NCBI RefSeq assembly: GCF_900101045.1
Contig: NZ_FNFN01000003.1
Location: forward strand, 496,001 to 560,000
Reading direction: 5' to 3'
DNA: 64,000 bases
Origin: Nocardioides sp. YR527
GTDB taxonomy: Bacteria; Actinomycetota; Actinomycetes; Propionibacteriales; Nocardioidaceae
Shown piece after piece: positions 8,756-15,310 of this stretch. How positions within the stretch are numbered: the first letter of the stretch is position 1; each line of letters begins with the position of its first letter. Under the pieces are notes generated by a model. It had not been told where the DNA came from. It did not search any database and worked only from the letters and a program-made list of their open reading frames with translations. A program made the translations under genes and the position numbers.

Positions 8756-9586
8756 ATGAAAGAGGCCCAGATGAGACTCGCTGCGGAGAGTGTGAGCCTC
8801 GGCTACGGCGGCGACCCGATCGTCGACGAGGTCTCCCTGGAGATCCCCGACGGTCTGACCACCGTGATCGTGGGCGCCAACGGCTGCGGGAAGTCGACCC
8901 TGCTGCGCGGGATGGCCCGGCTGCTCCGCCCCATCTCGGGGCAGGTGGTCCTCGACGGCAAGGCGGTCCACAAGCAGCCGACCCGGGCCGTCGCCAAGAC
9001 GCTCGGCCTGATGCCCCAGTCGCCGATCGCGCCCGAGGGGATCACGGTCGTCGACCTGGTCGGCCGCGGTCGTCAGCCCCACCGCGGTGCGCTGCAGCGC
9101 TGGTCGCCCGAGGACGATGCGGCTGTCGCCGAGGCGCTCGAGCTGACCAACACGCTCGACCTCGCCGACCGGATCGTCGACGAGCTCTCCGGTGGCCAGC
9201 GGCAGCGGGTCTGGGTGGCGATGGCGCTCGCCCAGCAGACCGACCTGCTGCTCCTCGACGAGCCGACCACGTTCCTCGACGTCGCCCATCAGATCGACCT
9301 CCTCGACCTGCTCCACGGGCTGCGCTCGTCGCGAGGCACCACCGTCGTGATGGTGCTCCACGACCTCAACCTGGCCGCCCGCTACGCCGACCACCTGATC
9401 GCCATGAGCGGCGGCAGGATCGCCGCCACCGGCGACCCCGCCGAGGTGGTCACCGCCGAGTCGGTCGAGAAGGTCTTCGGCCTGGAGGCCCAGGTCATCT
9501 CGGACCCCGTCTCGGGCACACCGCTGGTCGTCCCCATCGGACGCCACCACCGCCCCGCCGCTCACCCCCACGCACAAGGAGCCTGA
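8756..9586 (+). CDS. Iron-siderophore ABC transporter, ATP-binding subunit
   Basis: 276 residues from ATG 8756, preceded by GGAAGG at a good distance; ATG 8771 with AGAGG upstream is an equally good alternative and would remove five residues. Walker A is GANGCGKST (residues 40-48), the ABC signature LSGGQ (144-148), Walker B ends in Asp168-Glu169 and the switch His is His202. It resembles FepC/FhuC. It energises the two FecCD permeases at the inner membrane face. The C terminus is a His/Pro-rich extension. One base separates its stop from the next gene. Confidence 0.95.
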   Translation: MKEAQMRLAAESVSLGYGGDPIVDEVSLEIPDGLTTVIVGANGCGKSTLLRGMARLLRPISGQVVLDGKAVHKQPTRAVAKTLGLMPQSPIAPEGITVVDLVGRGRQPHRGALQRWSPEDDAAVAEALELTNTLDLADRIVDELSGGQRQRVWVAMALAQQTDLLLLDEPTTFLDVAHQIDLLDLLHGLRSSRGTTVVMVLHDLNLAARYADHLIAMSGGRIAATGDPAEVVTAESVEKVFGLEAQVISDPVSGTPLVVPIGRHHRPAAHPHAQGA

Positions 9587-9587
9587 C

Positions 9588-10514
9588 ATGCCCATCCTCG
9601 CCCGCGTCTCGGTGCGCTCCGTGGAGCGCCTCTCCCCGTCCTTCGCCCGGATCGAGCTGGCCGGCGACGACCTGGCCGACTTCGGCAACGACGGCCCGAG
9701 CCTCGATCAGCGCATCAAGCTCCTCTTCCCAGCGGTTCCCGGTGTGCTGCCGGAGCTGTCGGGGGAGAACTGGTACGCCGAATGGCTCGCCCTCCCCGAG
9801 GACGAGCGCCCGCGGATGCGCACCTACACGATCCGCTCGGTCGAGGGCGAAGGCATCGAAAAGCGTCTGTACGTCGACTTCGTGCTGCACCCCGGTGCGC
9901 ACGGTCCCGGCTCCGACTGGGCCGGCGCGGCCGAGCCGGGCGACGAGATCCTGGTCGCCGGACCCAAGCTCGGCGAGCCCTACGGCGGGATCGAGTGGCT
10001 TCCTGGTGACGCCACCCGGCTGCTTCTGGTCGGGGACGAGACGGCCGTCCCGGCGATCGTCTCGATCCTCGAGTCGCTGCCGGCGGACGCCACCGGATCG
10101 GCCTTCCTGGAGGTGCCGGCAGCTGATGACGTACAGGATGTGGTTGCGCCTGAGGGGTTGGAGGTCAGCTGGCTCCCGCGCGAGGGCGCGCCCGTGGGCG
10201 GTCCGGCCCTGGCCGCCGTCGGTGGACTGCTCGGCTTCGAGGCGACGCCCGAGGACGTGACCTCGGTCGAGGTCGAGGACCCGGACCTGTGGGAGACCCC
10301 GGACTACTCGTCCTCCGGCGAGGAGGTCTCAGCGCCCGCGAACGGCTCCACGAACGGCTCCACGACCGGCGAGGACGGGCGCTACGCCTGGATCGCCGGG
10401 GAGTCCCGGATGGTCACCGCACTGCGCCGTCACCTGGTCAACGAGCTCGAGATGCCGCGCAAGCAGGTGGCCTTCATGGGCTACTGGCGAGAAGGCGTGT
10501 CGATGAAGGGGTGA
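9588..10514 (+). CDS. Siderophore-interacting protein, ferric-siderophore reductase
   Basis: 308 residues, ATG 9588. ViuB/SIP family flavoprotein: an N-terminal FAD-binding beta-barrel with RMRTYTIRSVEG around residues 76-87 (the R-x-Y-T flavin motif), a middle segment with GDETAVPAIVSIL of the NAD(P)H-binding half, and the C-terminal YAWIAGESRMV and GYWREG segments typical of the SIP domain. Such proteins reduce ferric siderophores in the cytoplasm with NAD(P)H or ferredoxin to release iron, which completes the uptake pathway encoded upstream. A Ser/Asn/Thr-rich insert near residue 250 (NGSTNGSTTG) is an added flexible loop. It is the last gene of the operon. Confidence 0.93.
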   Translation: MPILARVSVRSVERLSPSFARIELAGDDLADFGNDGPSLDQRIKLLFPAVPGVLPELSGENWYAEWLALPEDERPRMRTYTIRSVEGEGIEKRLYVDFVLHPGAHGPGSDWAGAAEPGDEILVAGPKLGEPYGGIEWLPGDATRLLLVGDETAVPAIVSILESLPADATGSAFLEVPAADDVQDVVAPEGLEVSWLPREGAPVGGPALAAVGGLLGFEATPEDVTSVEVEDPDLWETPDYSSSGEEVSAPANGSTNGSTTGEDGRYAWIAGESRMVTALRRHLVNELEMPRKQVAFMGYWREGVSMKG

Positions 10515-10544
10515 CCCAGCGCGGTTTTGTCTGTTTGACGTGGT

Positions 10545-10570
10545 TAGGTTGACGTACTCAATCAACCTAG
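10545..10570. promoter_or_regulatory. Inverted repeat before the symporter gene
   Basis: TAGGTTGA (10546-10553) and TCAACCTA (10563-10570) form perfect 8-bp arms around nine bases, 12 bp before the symporter start. The left arm resembles half an iron box, but the spacing is too wide for one. It may be an operator for the symporter or a weak hairpin ending the iron operon; no T run follows. Confidence 0.4.
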
Positions 10571-10582
10571 AAGGGTCGTGGA

Positions 10583-12328
10583 ATGCAAGGAAGCATCCTG
10601 GCCGCGGACACCCTGATCCAGGCCAATGCAGTTGATTACCTTCTGATCGCCATCTACTTCGCGTTCGTTCTCGGCATCGGCTTCCTGGCCAGCCGCGGCA
10701 TGTCGAGCTCGGTGGACTTCTTCCTCTCGGGCAGGTCCCTGCCCGCGTGGGTCACCGGTCTCGCCTTCATCTCGGCAAACCTCGGCGCGGTCGAGATCAT
10801 GGGGATGTCGGCAACTGGCGCGCAGGTCGGGCTGCCCACCGTCCATTACTTCTGGATCGGTGCAGTTCCAGCCATGCTGTTCCTGGGCGTCGTGATGATG
10901 CCCTTCTACTACGGCTCGAAGGTGCGCTCGGTCCCCGAGTTCATGAAGCGCCGTTTCGGCACCGGCGCCCATCTCGTCAACGCGCTCTCGTTCGCGGTGG
11001 CGCAGCTGCTCATCGCCGGCATCAACCTCTACCTGCTCGGCGCCATCGTGCACGCGCTGCTCGGCTGGCCGTTGTGGGTGGCGCTGATCGTGGCCGCCGT
11101 GATCGTGCTGTCCTACATCACCCTCGGTGGTCTGAAGGCCGCGATCTACAACGAGGTCCTGCAGTTCTTCGTGATCGTCGCCGGACTGTTGCCGCTGACC
11201 ATCCTGGGTCTCCACCGGGTGGGCGGCTGGGACGGTCTGACCTCTCAGATCGAGAAGGCCGCGGCCGCCAACCCCGACACCATCGCGCCCGCCGCCGACC
11301 AGCTCAACTCCTGGCCCGGTGCCGCCCTGACCGGCTTCTCCTCCGACTTCCTCTCGGTCGTCGGCATCGTGTTCGGTCTCGGCTTCGTGCTCTCCTTCGG
11401 CTACTGGACGACCAACTTCGTCGAGGTCCAGCGAGCGATGGCCGCCGACTCGATCAGCGCGGCCCGCAAGACGCCGATCATCGGTTCGTTCCCGAAGATG
11501 TTCATCCCGTTCATCACCATCGTCCCGGGCATGATCGCCGCGGTCCTGGTCACCGAGATCGCGCGTACGAAGGCAGGGGAGTCGATCCCCGGTGGTGCCT
11601 CAGGTGAAGGGGTGACCTACAACGACTCGCTGCTCTACCTGATGGCAGAGGTGTTGCCCAACGGTCTGCTCGGCCTGGCGATCACCGGTCTGCTGGCGGC
11701 GTTCATGGCCGGTATGGCGGCCAACGTCTCCGCGTTCAACACGGTGGTGTCCTTCGACATCGTCCAGGAGTACATCATCAAGGACCGCCCGGACGACTTC
11801 TACGTGAAGCTCGGCCGCTGGGCGACCGTCGCGGCGACGGCCATCGCGATCTTCACCGCTGTCCTGGCGTCCAGCTTCTCCAACATCATGGACTACCTGC
11901 AGACGCTGTTCGGGTTCTTCAACGCTCCGCTGTTCGCCACGTTCATCCTGGGTATGTTCTGGAAGCGGATGACCGCGACCGCCGGTTGGGCGGGCCTCGT
12001 CTCCGGCACCTTGGCGGCGGTGGGCGTCGGCATCCTGGCCGACGGCACGCTCGGCGGACTCTCCGTCGGTGTCCTGCCTCTGTCCGGTCAGGGGGCGTCG
12101 TTCGTGGCCGCCGGTGTGGCCTTCGGCGTCGACATCGTCGTCAGCGTGATCGTCTCGCTGGTGACCAAGCCGAAGCCGGAAGGCTCCCTGAAGGGTCTGG
12201 TCTACTCGGAGACACCGAGGGAGGACCTGGTGGACCCCGAGGACGCAGGTCGTCCGTGGTGGCAGCGCCCGGTGCCTCTGGCGGGTGTCTCTCTGGTCAT
12301 GGTCACCATCCTGAACGCGATCTTCTGA
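10583..12328 (+). CDS. Sodium/solute symporter family (SSS) transporter
   Basis: 581 residues with AAGGG eight bases before ATG 10583. The profile of about 14 hydrophobic helices, the DYLLIAIYFAFVLGIG first helix, FFLSGRSLPAW and AFISANLGAVEIMGMSATGA of the second helix, and the SSS signature region near SDFLSVVGIVFGLGFVLSFGY place it with vSGLT-type sodium/sugar or related organic-solute symporters. It sits in the cytoplasmic membrane and imports a solute on the sodium gradient. The substrate is not determined from sequence; related actinobacterial proteins are mostly annotated as glucose or generic solute carriers. It is followed after 10 bp by a small membrane protein, probably in one transcript. 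Confidence 0.9.
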   Translation: MQGSILAADTLIQANAVDYLLIAIYFAFVLGIGFLASRGMSSSVDFFLSGRSLPAWVTGLAFISANLGAVEIMGMSATGAQVGLPTVHYFWIGAVPAMLFLGVVMMPFYYGSKVRSVPEFMKRRFGTGAHLVNALSFAVAQLLIAGINLYLLGAIVHALLGWPLWVALIVAAVIVLSYITLGGLKAAIYNEVLQFFVIVAGLLPLTILGLHRVGGWDGLTSQIEKAAAANPDTIAPAADQLNSWPGAALTGFSSDFLSVVGIVFGLGFVLSFGYWTTNFVEVQRAMAADSISAARKTPIIGSFPKMFIPFITIVPGMIAAVLVTEIARTKAGESIPGGASGEGVTYNDSLLYLMAEVLPNGLLGLAITGLLAAFMAGMAANVSAFNTVVSFDIVQEYIIKDRPDDFYVKLGRWATVAATAIAIFTAVLASSFSNIMDYLQTLFGFFNAPLFATFILGMFWKRMTATAGWAGLVSGTLAAVGVGILADGTLGGLSVGVLPLSGQGASFVAAGVAFGVDIVVSVIVSLVTKPKPEGSLKGLVYSETPREDLVDPEDAGRPWWQRPVPLAGVSLVMVTILNAIF

Positions 12329-12338
12329 GGAGACTGAG

Positions 12339-12620
12339 ATGCCTAGCGAATCGAACCCGGCCAAGACCAACAAGGGGCTGCTCGGCACGCTGCTGTCGCT
12401 CTTCGACATCCGCAACGTGATCGGGTCCCTGCTCACGGTCTACGGCGTCATCCTGCTGCTGATGGGCCTTTTCGGTGACCCCGAGGTCGACAAGACCGGC
12501 GGGCCCAACGCCAACCTCTGGGCGGGCATCGCCCTGCTCGTCGTCGGGGGCGCCTTCATCGCCTGGGGGGTGCTCCGGCCGGTCGTGCCGGACGCGCCGC
12601 ACCCCACCAAGGAGAAGTAG
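12339..12620 (+). CDS. Small two-helix membrane protein next to the symporter
   Basis: 93 residues with AGGAG before ATG 12339. Two hydrophobic segments, about residues 27-45 (IGSLLTVYGVILLLMGLF) and 62-80 (LWAGIALLVVGGAFIAWGV), with charged hydrophilic ends. No known domain was recognised. It starts 10 bp after the symporter stop, so it is most likely cotranslated and may be an accessory or stabilising subunit; this is inference from position. The convergent DUF4097 gene ends 15 bp downstream; a GC hairpin, GCCCTCCTCGTCGGGCTC into GAGCCCGACGAGGG, fills the junction. Confidence 0.75.
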   Translation: MPSESNPAKTNKGLLGTLLSLFDIRNVIGSLLTVYGVILLLMGLFGDPEVDKTGGPNANLWAGIALLVVGGAFIAWGVLRPVVPDAPHPTKEK

Positions 12621-12652
12621 CCCTCCTCGTCGGGCTCAGAGCCCGACGAGGG
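12620..12652. terminator. Bidirectional hairpin at a convergent junction
   Basis: CCCTCCTCGTCGGGCTC (12622-12638) pairs with GAGCCCGACGAGGG (12639-12652) to make a long stem spanning the 15-bp gap between the small membrane protein and DUF4097 genes, running into the end of the latter. It likely terminates transcription from both sides; no clear T run is present. Confidence 0.5.
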
Positions 12653-13397
12653 TGATGTCACCACTCACGGTGGTGGTGCGGAGCTCGACGTAGGGCTCAC
12701 CCGCGGCCGGTGCGCCAGTGCTCTCGACAGTGCTGGTGCACCGGCCGGTCACCGTGTTGACGTCGGTCCAGACCGGGGTGCCGTTCGGGATCCCGATGCG
12801 TACGTCGGAGGAGGCTCCCTTCACCGAGATCCGGCCCGCGCTGACCGAGTGGATCGCGAAGTCGCCGGCGCCGGTCGAGTGGCTCACGTCGCCCTCGACC
12901 TCGTCGATCTCCACCGCGCCGGAGCCGGTCTTGGTGTGCAGGTCGTGGGCCGTACCGATCCGGATGTCGCCGGAGCCGGACTTGATCGAGGCGCGCCCGT
13001 CGAGGGTGTCCGCCTCGATGTCCCCCGAGCCCGACTCGACCTGGAACTCCTCGACGACCCGGTCGATCCGAATGTCGCCCGAGCCGGTCTGGAGCCACGC
13101 TGCCCGGAGGACGCCCTGGGTGGCGATGTCGGCGGTACCGGTGCGGGCTCGCAGCTGGCTGCGGACGGGGACCGTCACGCTGATGTCGTAGCGCCGCGAG
13201 CGGTTGAACGGGCCCTTGTGCGGGTCGATGATGTTGATCGTGTCGCCGCTCTGCTCGACGACCAGACTCTCGGCGTCATCGCCGTCGACCTCGACGACGG
13301 TCTCATCGGTATCGGTCGCCTGGACCTCGAGATTGCCCTTGCCGAACTCGACGAACAGCTTGGCGGGGGCGGTGGACATGAAGGTGTACGTGCTCAT
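12636..13397 (-). CDS. DUF4097 beta-strand repeat protein
   Basis: 253 residues, ATG 13397 with GAGGAG upstream. The protein is almost wholly short beta-strand repeats; SGSGDI recurs (LQTGSGDIRID, VESGSGDIEAD, IKSGSGDIRIG, TKTGSGAVEID), the pattern of the DUF4097 (putative adhesin) beta-helix. No signal peptide or membrane helix is visible, so it appears cytoplasmic, which is usual for this actinobacterial subgroup. Function is unknown; the fold resembles bactofilin-like or adhesin beta-solenoids. It follows the ribbon-helix-helix gene on the same strand with 74 bp between and probably forms an operon with it. Confidence 0.8.
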   Translation of the reverse strand: MSTYTFMSTAPAKLFVEFGKGNLEVQATDTDETVVEVDGDDAESLVVEQSGDTINIIDPHKGPFNRSRRYDISVTVPVRSQLRARTGTADIATQGVLRAAWLQTGSGDIRIDRVVEEFQVESGSGDIEADTLDGRASIKSGSGDIRIGTAHDLHTKTGSGAVEIDEVEGDVSHSTGAGDFAIHSVSAGRISVKGASSDVRIGIPNGTPVWTDVNTVTGRCTSTVESTGAPAAGEPYVELRTTTVSGDITLVGL

Positions 13398-13471
13398 GAT
13401 GGTGCTCCTCAGGGTGTGCTGATCTACCGGACCGGCCGGGCGGCCGTCCGTGGTCGTGTCTCGAGCTCAGG

Positions 13472-14053
13472 TCAGAGCCAGCCGGTCATCCGGCGGTCGG
13501 ACCTGCCGCGGTTGCTCCCGCGGAACGGATCGAAGCTGTTCATCGCCTCGCTGACGATGTGTGGGATCGCGGAGAGGTCGACGTCGACGTTGACCGCGTT
13601 CTCGCGGGTCGCCGCGCGCACCGCGCCGATGAGCCAGGTGTTGAGCGACTGGCCGGCCTCGGCCGCGGCCTCCTCGGCCTTCGCCTTGAGCGACTCCGGG
13701 ATGCGGAGGGTGACCCGGGCGAGGGCGTCGTCGCCCTCCGGCTCCGGCGGGGCCGGGGGAGCGGGCGGTGTCGGGGGCGTCGGAGGCGTCGGAGGAACCG
13801 GCTCGGCGAGCTCGGGAAGCGTCACCCCGAACTCGAGGTCGCGCCCTCGCAGACGTACGTCCACGTTGCCCGCAGGCAGCTCTGCCGTGATCTCCGCGGC
13901 TGCCTGGCTCACCGCCTCCATCACCGCCAGGCGAGCAGCCGGGTCGAGTGCGTAGGTGAGCCGCTCCGCGGTCTCCCTGGCCTCCGGCCCCGATGCCTCG
14001 GCCGCGGCCAGCAGATCCCGGCGCAGGCTGTCGATGTACGGCGTGATGTCCAT
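13472..14053 (-). CDS. HicB-like ribbon-helix-helix protein, partner of DUF4097
   Basis: 193 residues from ATG 14053 (a GTG nine bases upstream is possible). The N-terminal half is helical, then a Pro-rich linker (PPTPPTPPTPPAPPAPP), then a ribbon-helix-helix motif near residues 112-150, with ARVTLRIPESLKAKAEEAA and GQSLNTWLIGAVR, as in HicB and Arc-like proteins. It should bind DNA as a dimer. No HicA toxin is next to it, so it is not part of a classical toxin-antitoxin pair. Its own upstream region has a regular array of TGAYRTCA sites one helical turn apart, consistent with autoregulation. The partner DUF4097 gene follows it. Confidence 0.72.
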   Translation of the reverse strand: MDITPYIDSLRRDLLAAAEASGPEARETAERLTYALDPAARLAVMEAVSQAAAEITAELPAGNVDVRLRGRDLEFGVTLPELAEPVPPTPPTPPTPPAPPAPPEPEGDDALARVTLRIPESLKAKAEEAAAEAGQSLNTWLIGAVRAATRENAVNVDVDLSAIPHIVSEAMNSFDPFRGSNRGRSDRRMTGWL

Positions 14054-14156
14054 ACGCACCACTATGACATCACGATGACGTCAACACAACCCCAATCTGA
14101 CACCAGGTGATGTCAGCCCCGTGCCGAGACGTCAGCCAGGTCGGCCGAAACGTCAA
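14044..14156. promoter_or_regulatory. Array of TGAYRTCA operator-like sites
   Basis: TGACATCA (14065-14072), TGACGTCA (14076-14083) and TGATGTCA (14108-14115) are related palindromes spaced 11 and 32 bp apart, which is one and three helical turns. Looser copies lie at 14044 (TGATGTCC), 14128 (GACGTCAG) and 14150 (ACGTCA). They sit upstream of the ribbon-helix-helix gene, whose product is the natural candidate to bind them cooperatively. Confidence 0.5.
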
Positions 14157-14163
14157 GCGCGCC

Positions 14164-14195
14164 GGTCGAGATGGCACCGTGGTGCCATCTCGACC
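14164..14195. terminator. 15-bp perfect hairpin
   Basis: GGTCGAGATGGCACC (14164-14178) pairs perfectly with GGTGCCATCTCGACC (14181-14195) with a 2-base loop. It lies 29 bp beyond the stop of the EtfD-like gene and upstream of the ribbon-helix-helix promoter, so it most likely ends the EtfD-like transcript. Confidence 0.6.
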
Positions 14196-14223
14196 GACGC
14201 GCGTGACGCCTCGGCGTGCTGGG

Positions 14224-15310
14224 TCAGAGGTCGAAGAGCGACCCTGCCTCGTGGATGTCGACGTCCGTACGCGGAGTGTGGGTCTCTCCGCTCGCGGCCG
14301 GGGCCGGCTTCGGCTCCGGTGCGGGCGCCTCGGCGGCCGGCTCGGGCTCCGGTTCGGGCTCCGGCTCGACGGCCGGCGCCTCCGCCTCGACGGTGACGTC
14401 CTCGACCGGCGCCTCGTCGACCACGGTCTCCGTGGCGGTCTCGGCCACCGGCGCGACCTCGGCAGGGGCGGCGGGAGCCGCGGCGGCGACCGTGCCCTCG
14501 GGGGCCTCGATGTCGAAGAGCGAGCCGAGGCTGTCGAAGTCGACGTCGGTCTTCGGCTCCGAGGTGACTCCCGAACCTGCGACCGGAGCAACAGGCTCCG
14601 CGGGTGCGGGTGCAGCAGGTGCGGCCGGAGCCTCCGTCGCGGCCTCGGGAGCCTTGGCCGGGGCGGGGGTCGGCTCGGGCGTGCTGGCCGGGATGTCGAA
14701 GAGCGAACCACCTGCGCTGAGGTCGATGCTCGGCTCTTCTGCGGCCGGAGCGGCAGCCGGAGCAGCGGCAGGTGCCTCAGGCTCGGCGGCAGCGGGCGCG
14801 GCCTTCGCCTCAGGGGCGGGTGCGGCCTCCTCGGCGGGTGCGGCCGGGATGTCGAAGAGCGAGCCGCCTCCGCCCAGGTCGACAGCAGGCTCCGCGGCCG
14901 GTGCCGGGGCAGGTGCTGCCGGAGCAGCAGGCGCTGCCTCCTCCTGTGCAGGTACGTCGAAGAGCGACCCACCAGCCCCGAGATCGGCCACAGGCTCCTC
15001 AGCGGGCTTGTCGGCGGGCTTGTCGGCCGGCACGTCGAACAGCGAGCCGCTCGACGCCGGAGTCTCCTCGGCGGGCGCCTCCGCGGGCGTGTCGAAGAGC
15101 GACCCACCGCCGTCGAACAGTGAGCCACCGGAGGCCGGCTTCTCGGGCTCGGCGGCAGGCGCGGGGGTGTCGAAGAGCGAGCTACCACCCGACGTACCTC
15201 CCGATGCCGGCTCGGCCGGGGCAGGGGTGTCGAAGAGCGAGGACGCGTCGGCCGGAGCCTTCTCGGTCGTCTCCGCGGTCTCGGCGGGGGAGTCGAAGAG
15301 CGACGAGCCA
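14224..15310 (-). repeat. Coding region with eleven SLFD short repeats
   Basis: The reverse-strand codons for Ser-Leu-Phe-Asp recur eleven times (forms SSLFDSP, SSLFDTP, GSLFDVP, GSLFDIP, final GSLFDL), separated by 15-60 residue Ala/Pro/Glu linkers. Copies 6-9 have a longer repeat: an acidic DL or VD stretch, then GGSLFD and P. The DNA repeat is degenerate, so it is maintained at protein level. Confidence 0.8.

Noticed and set aside
13472..14053. Classical HicAB toxin-antitoxin pair
   Set aside because: No HicA-like small basic frame is next to the HicB-like gene on either side.
14224..15310. Frameshift or assembly error at the EtfD tail
   Set aside because: The tail is open in the same frame to a stop, has consistent codon bias and ends on a motif copy; no frame change is needed.
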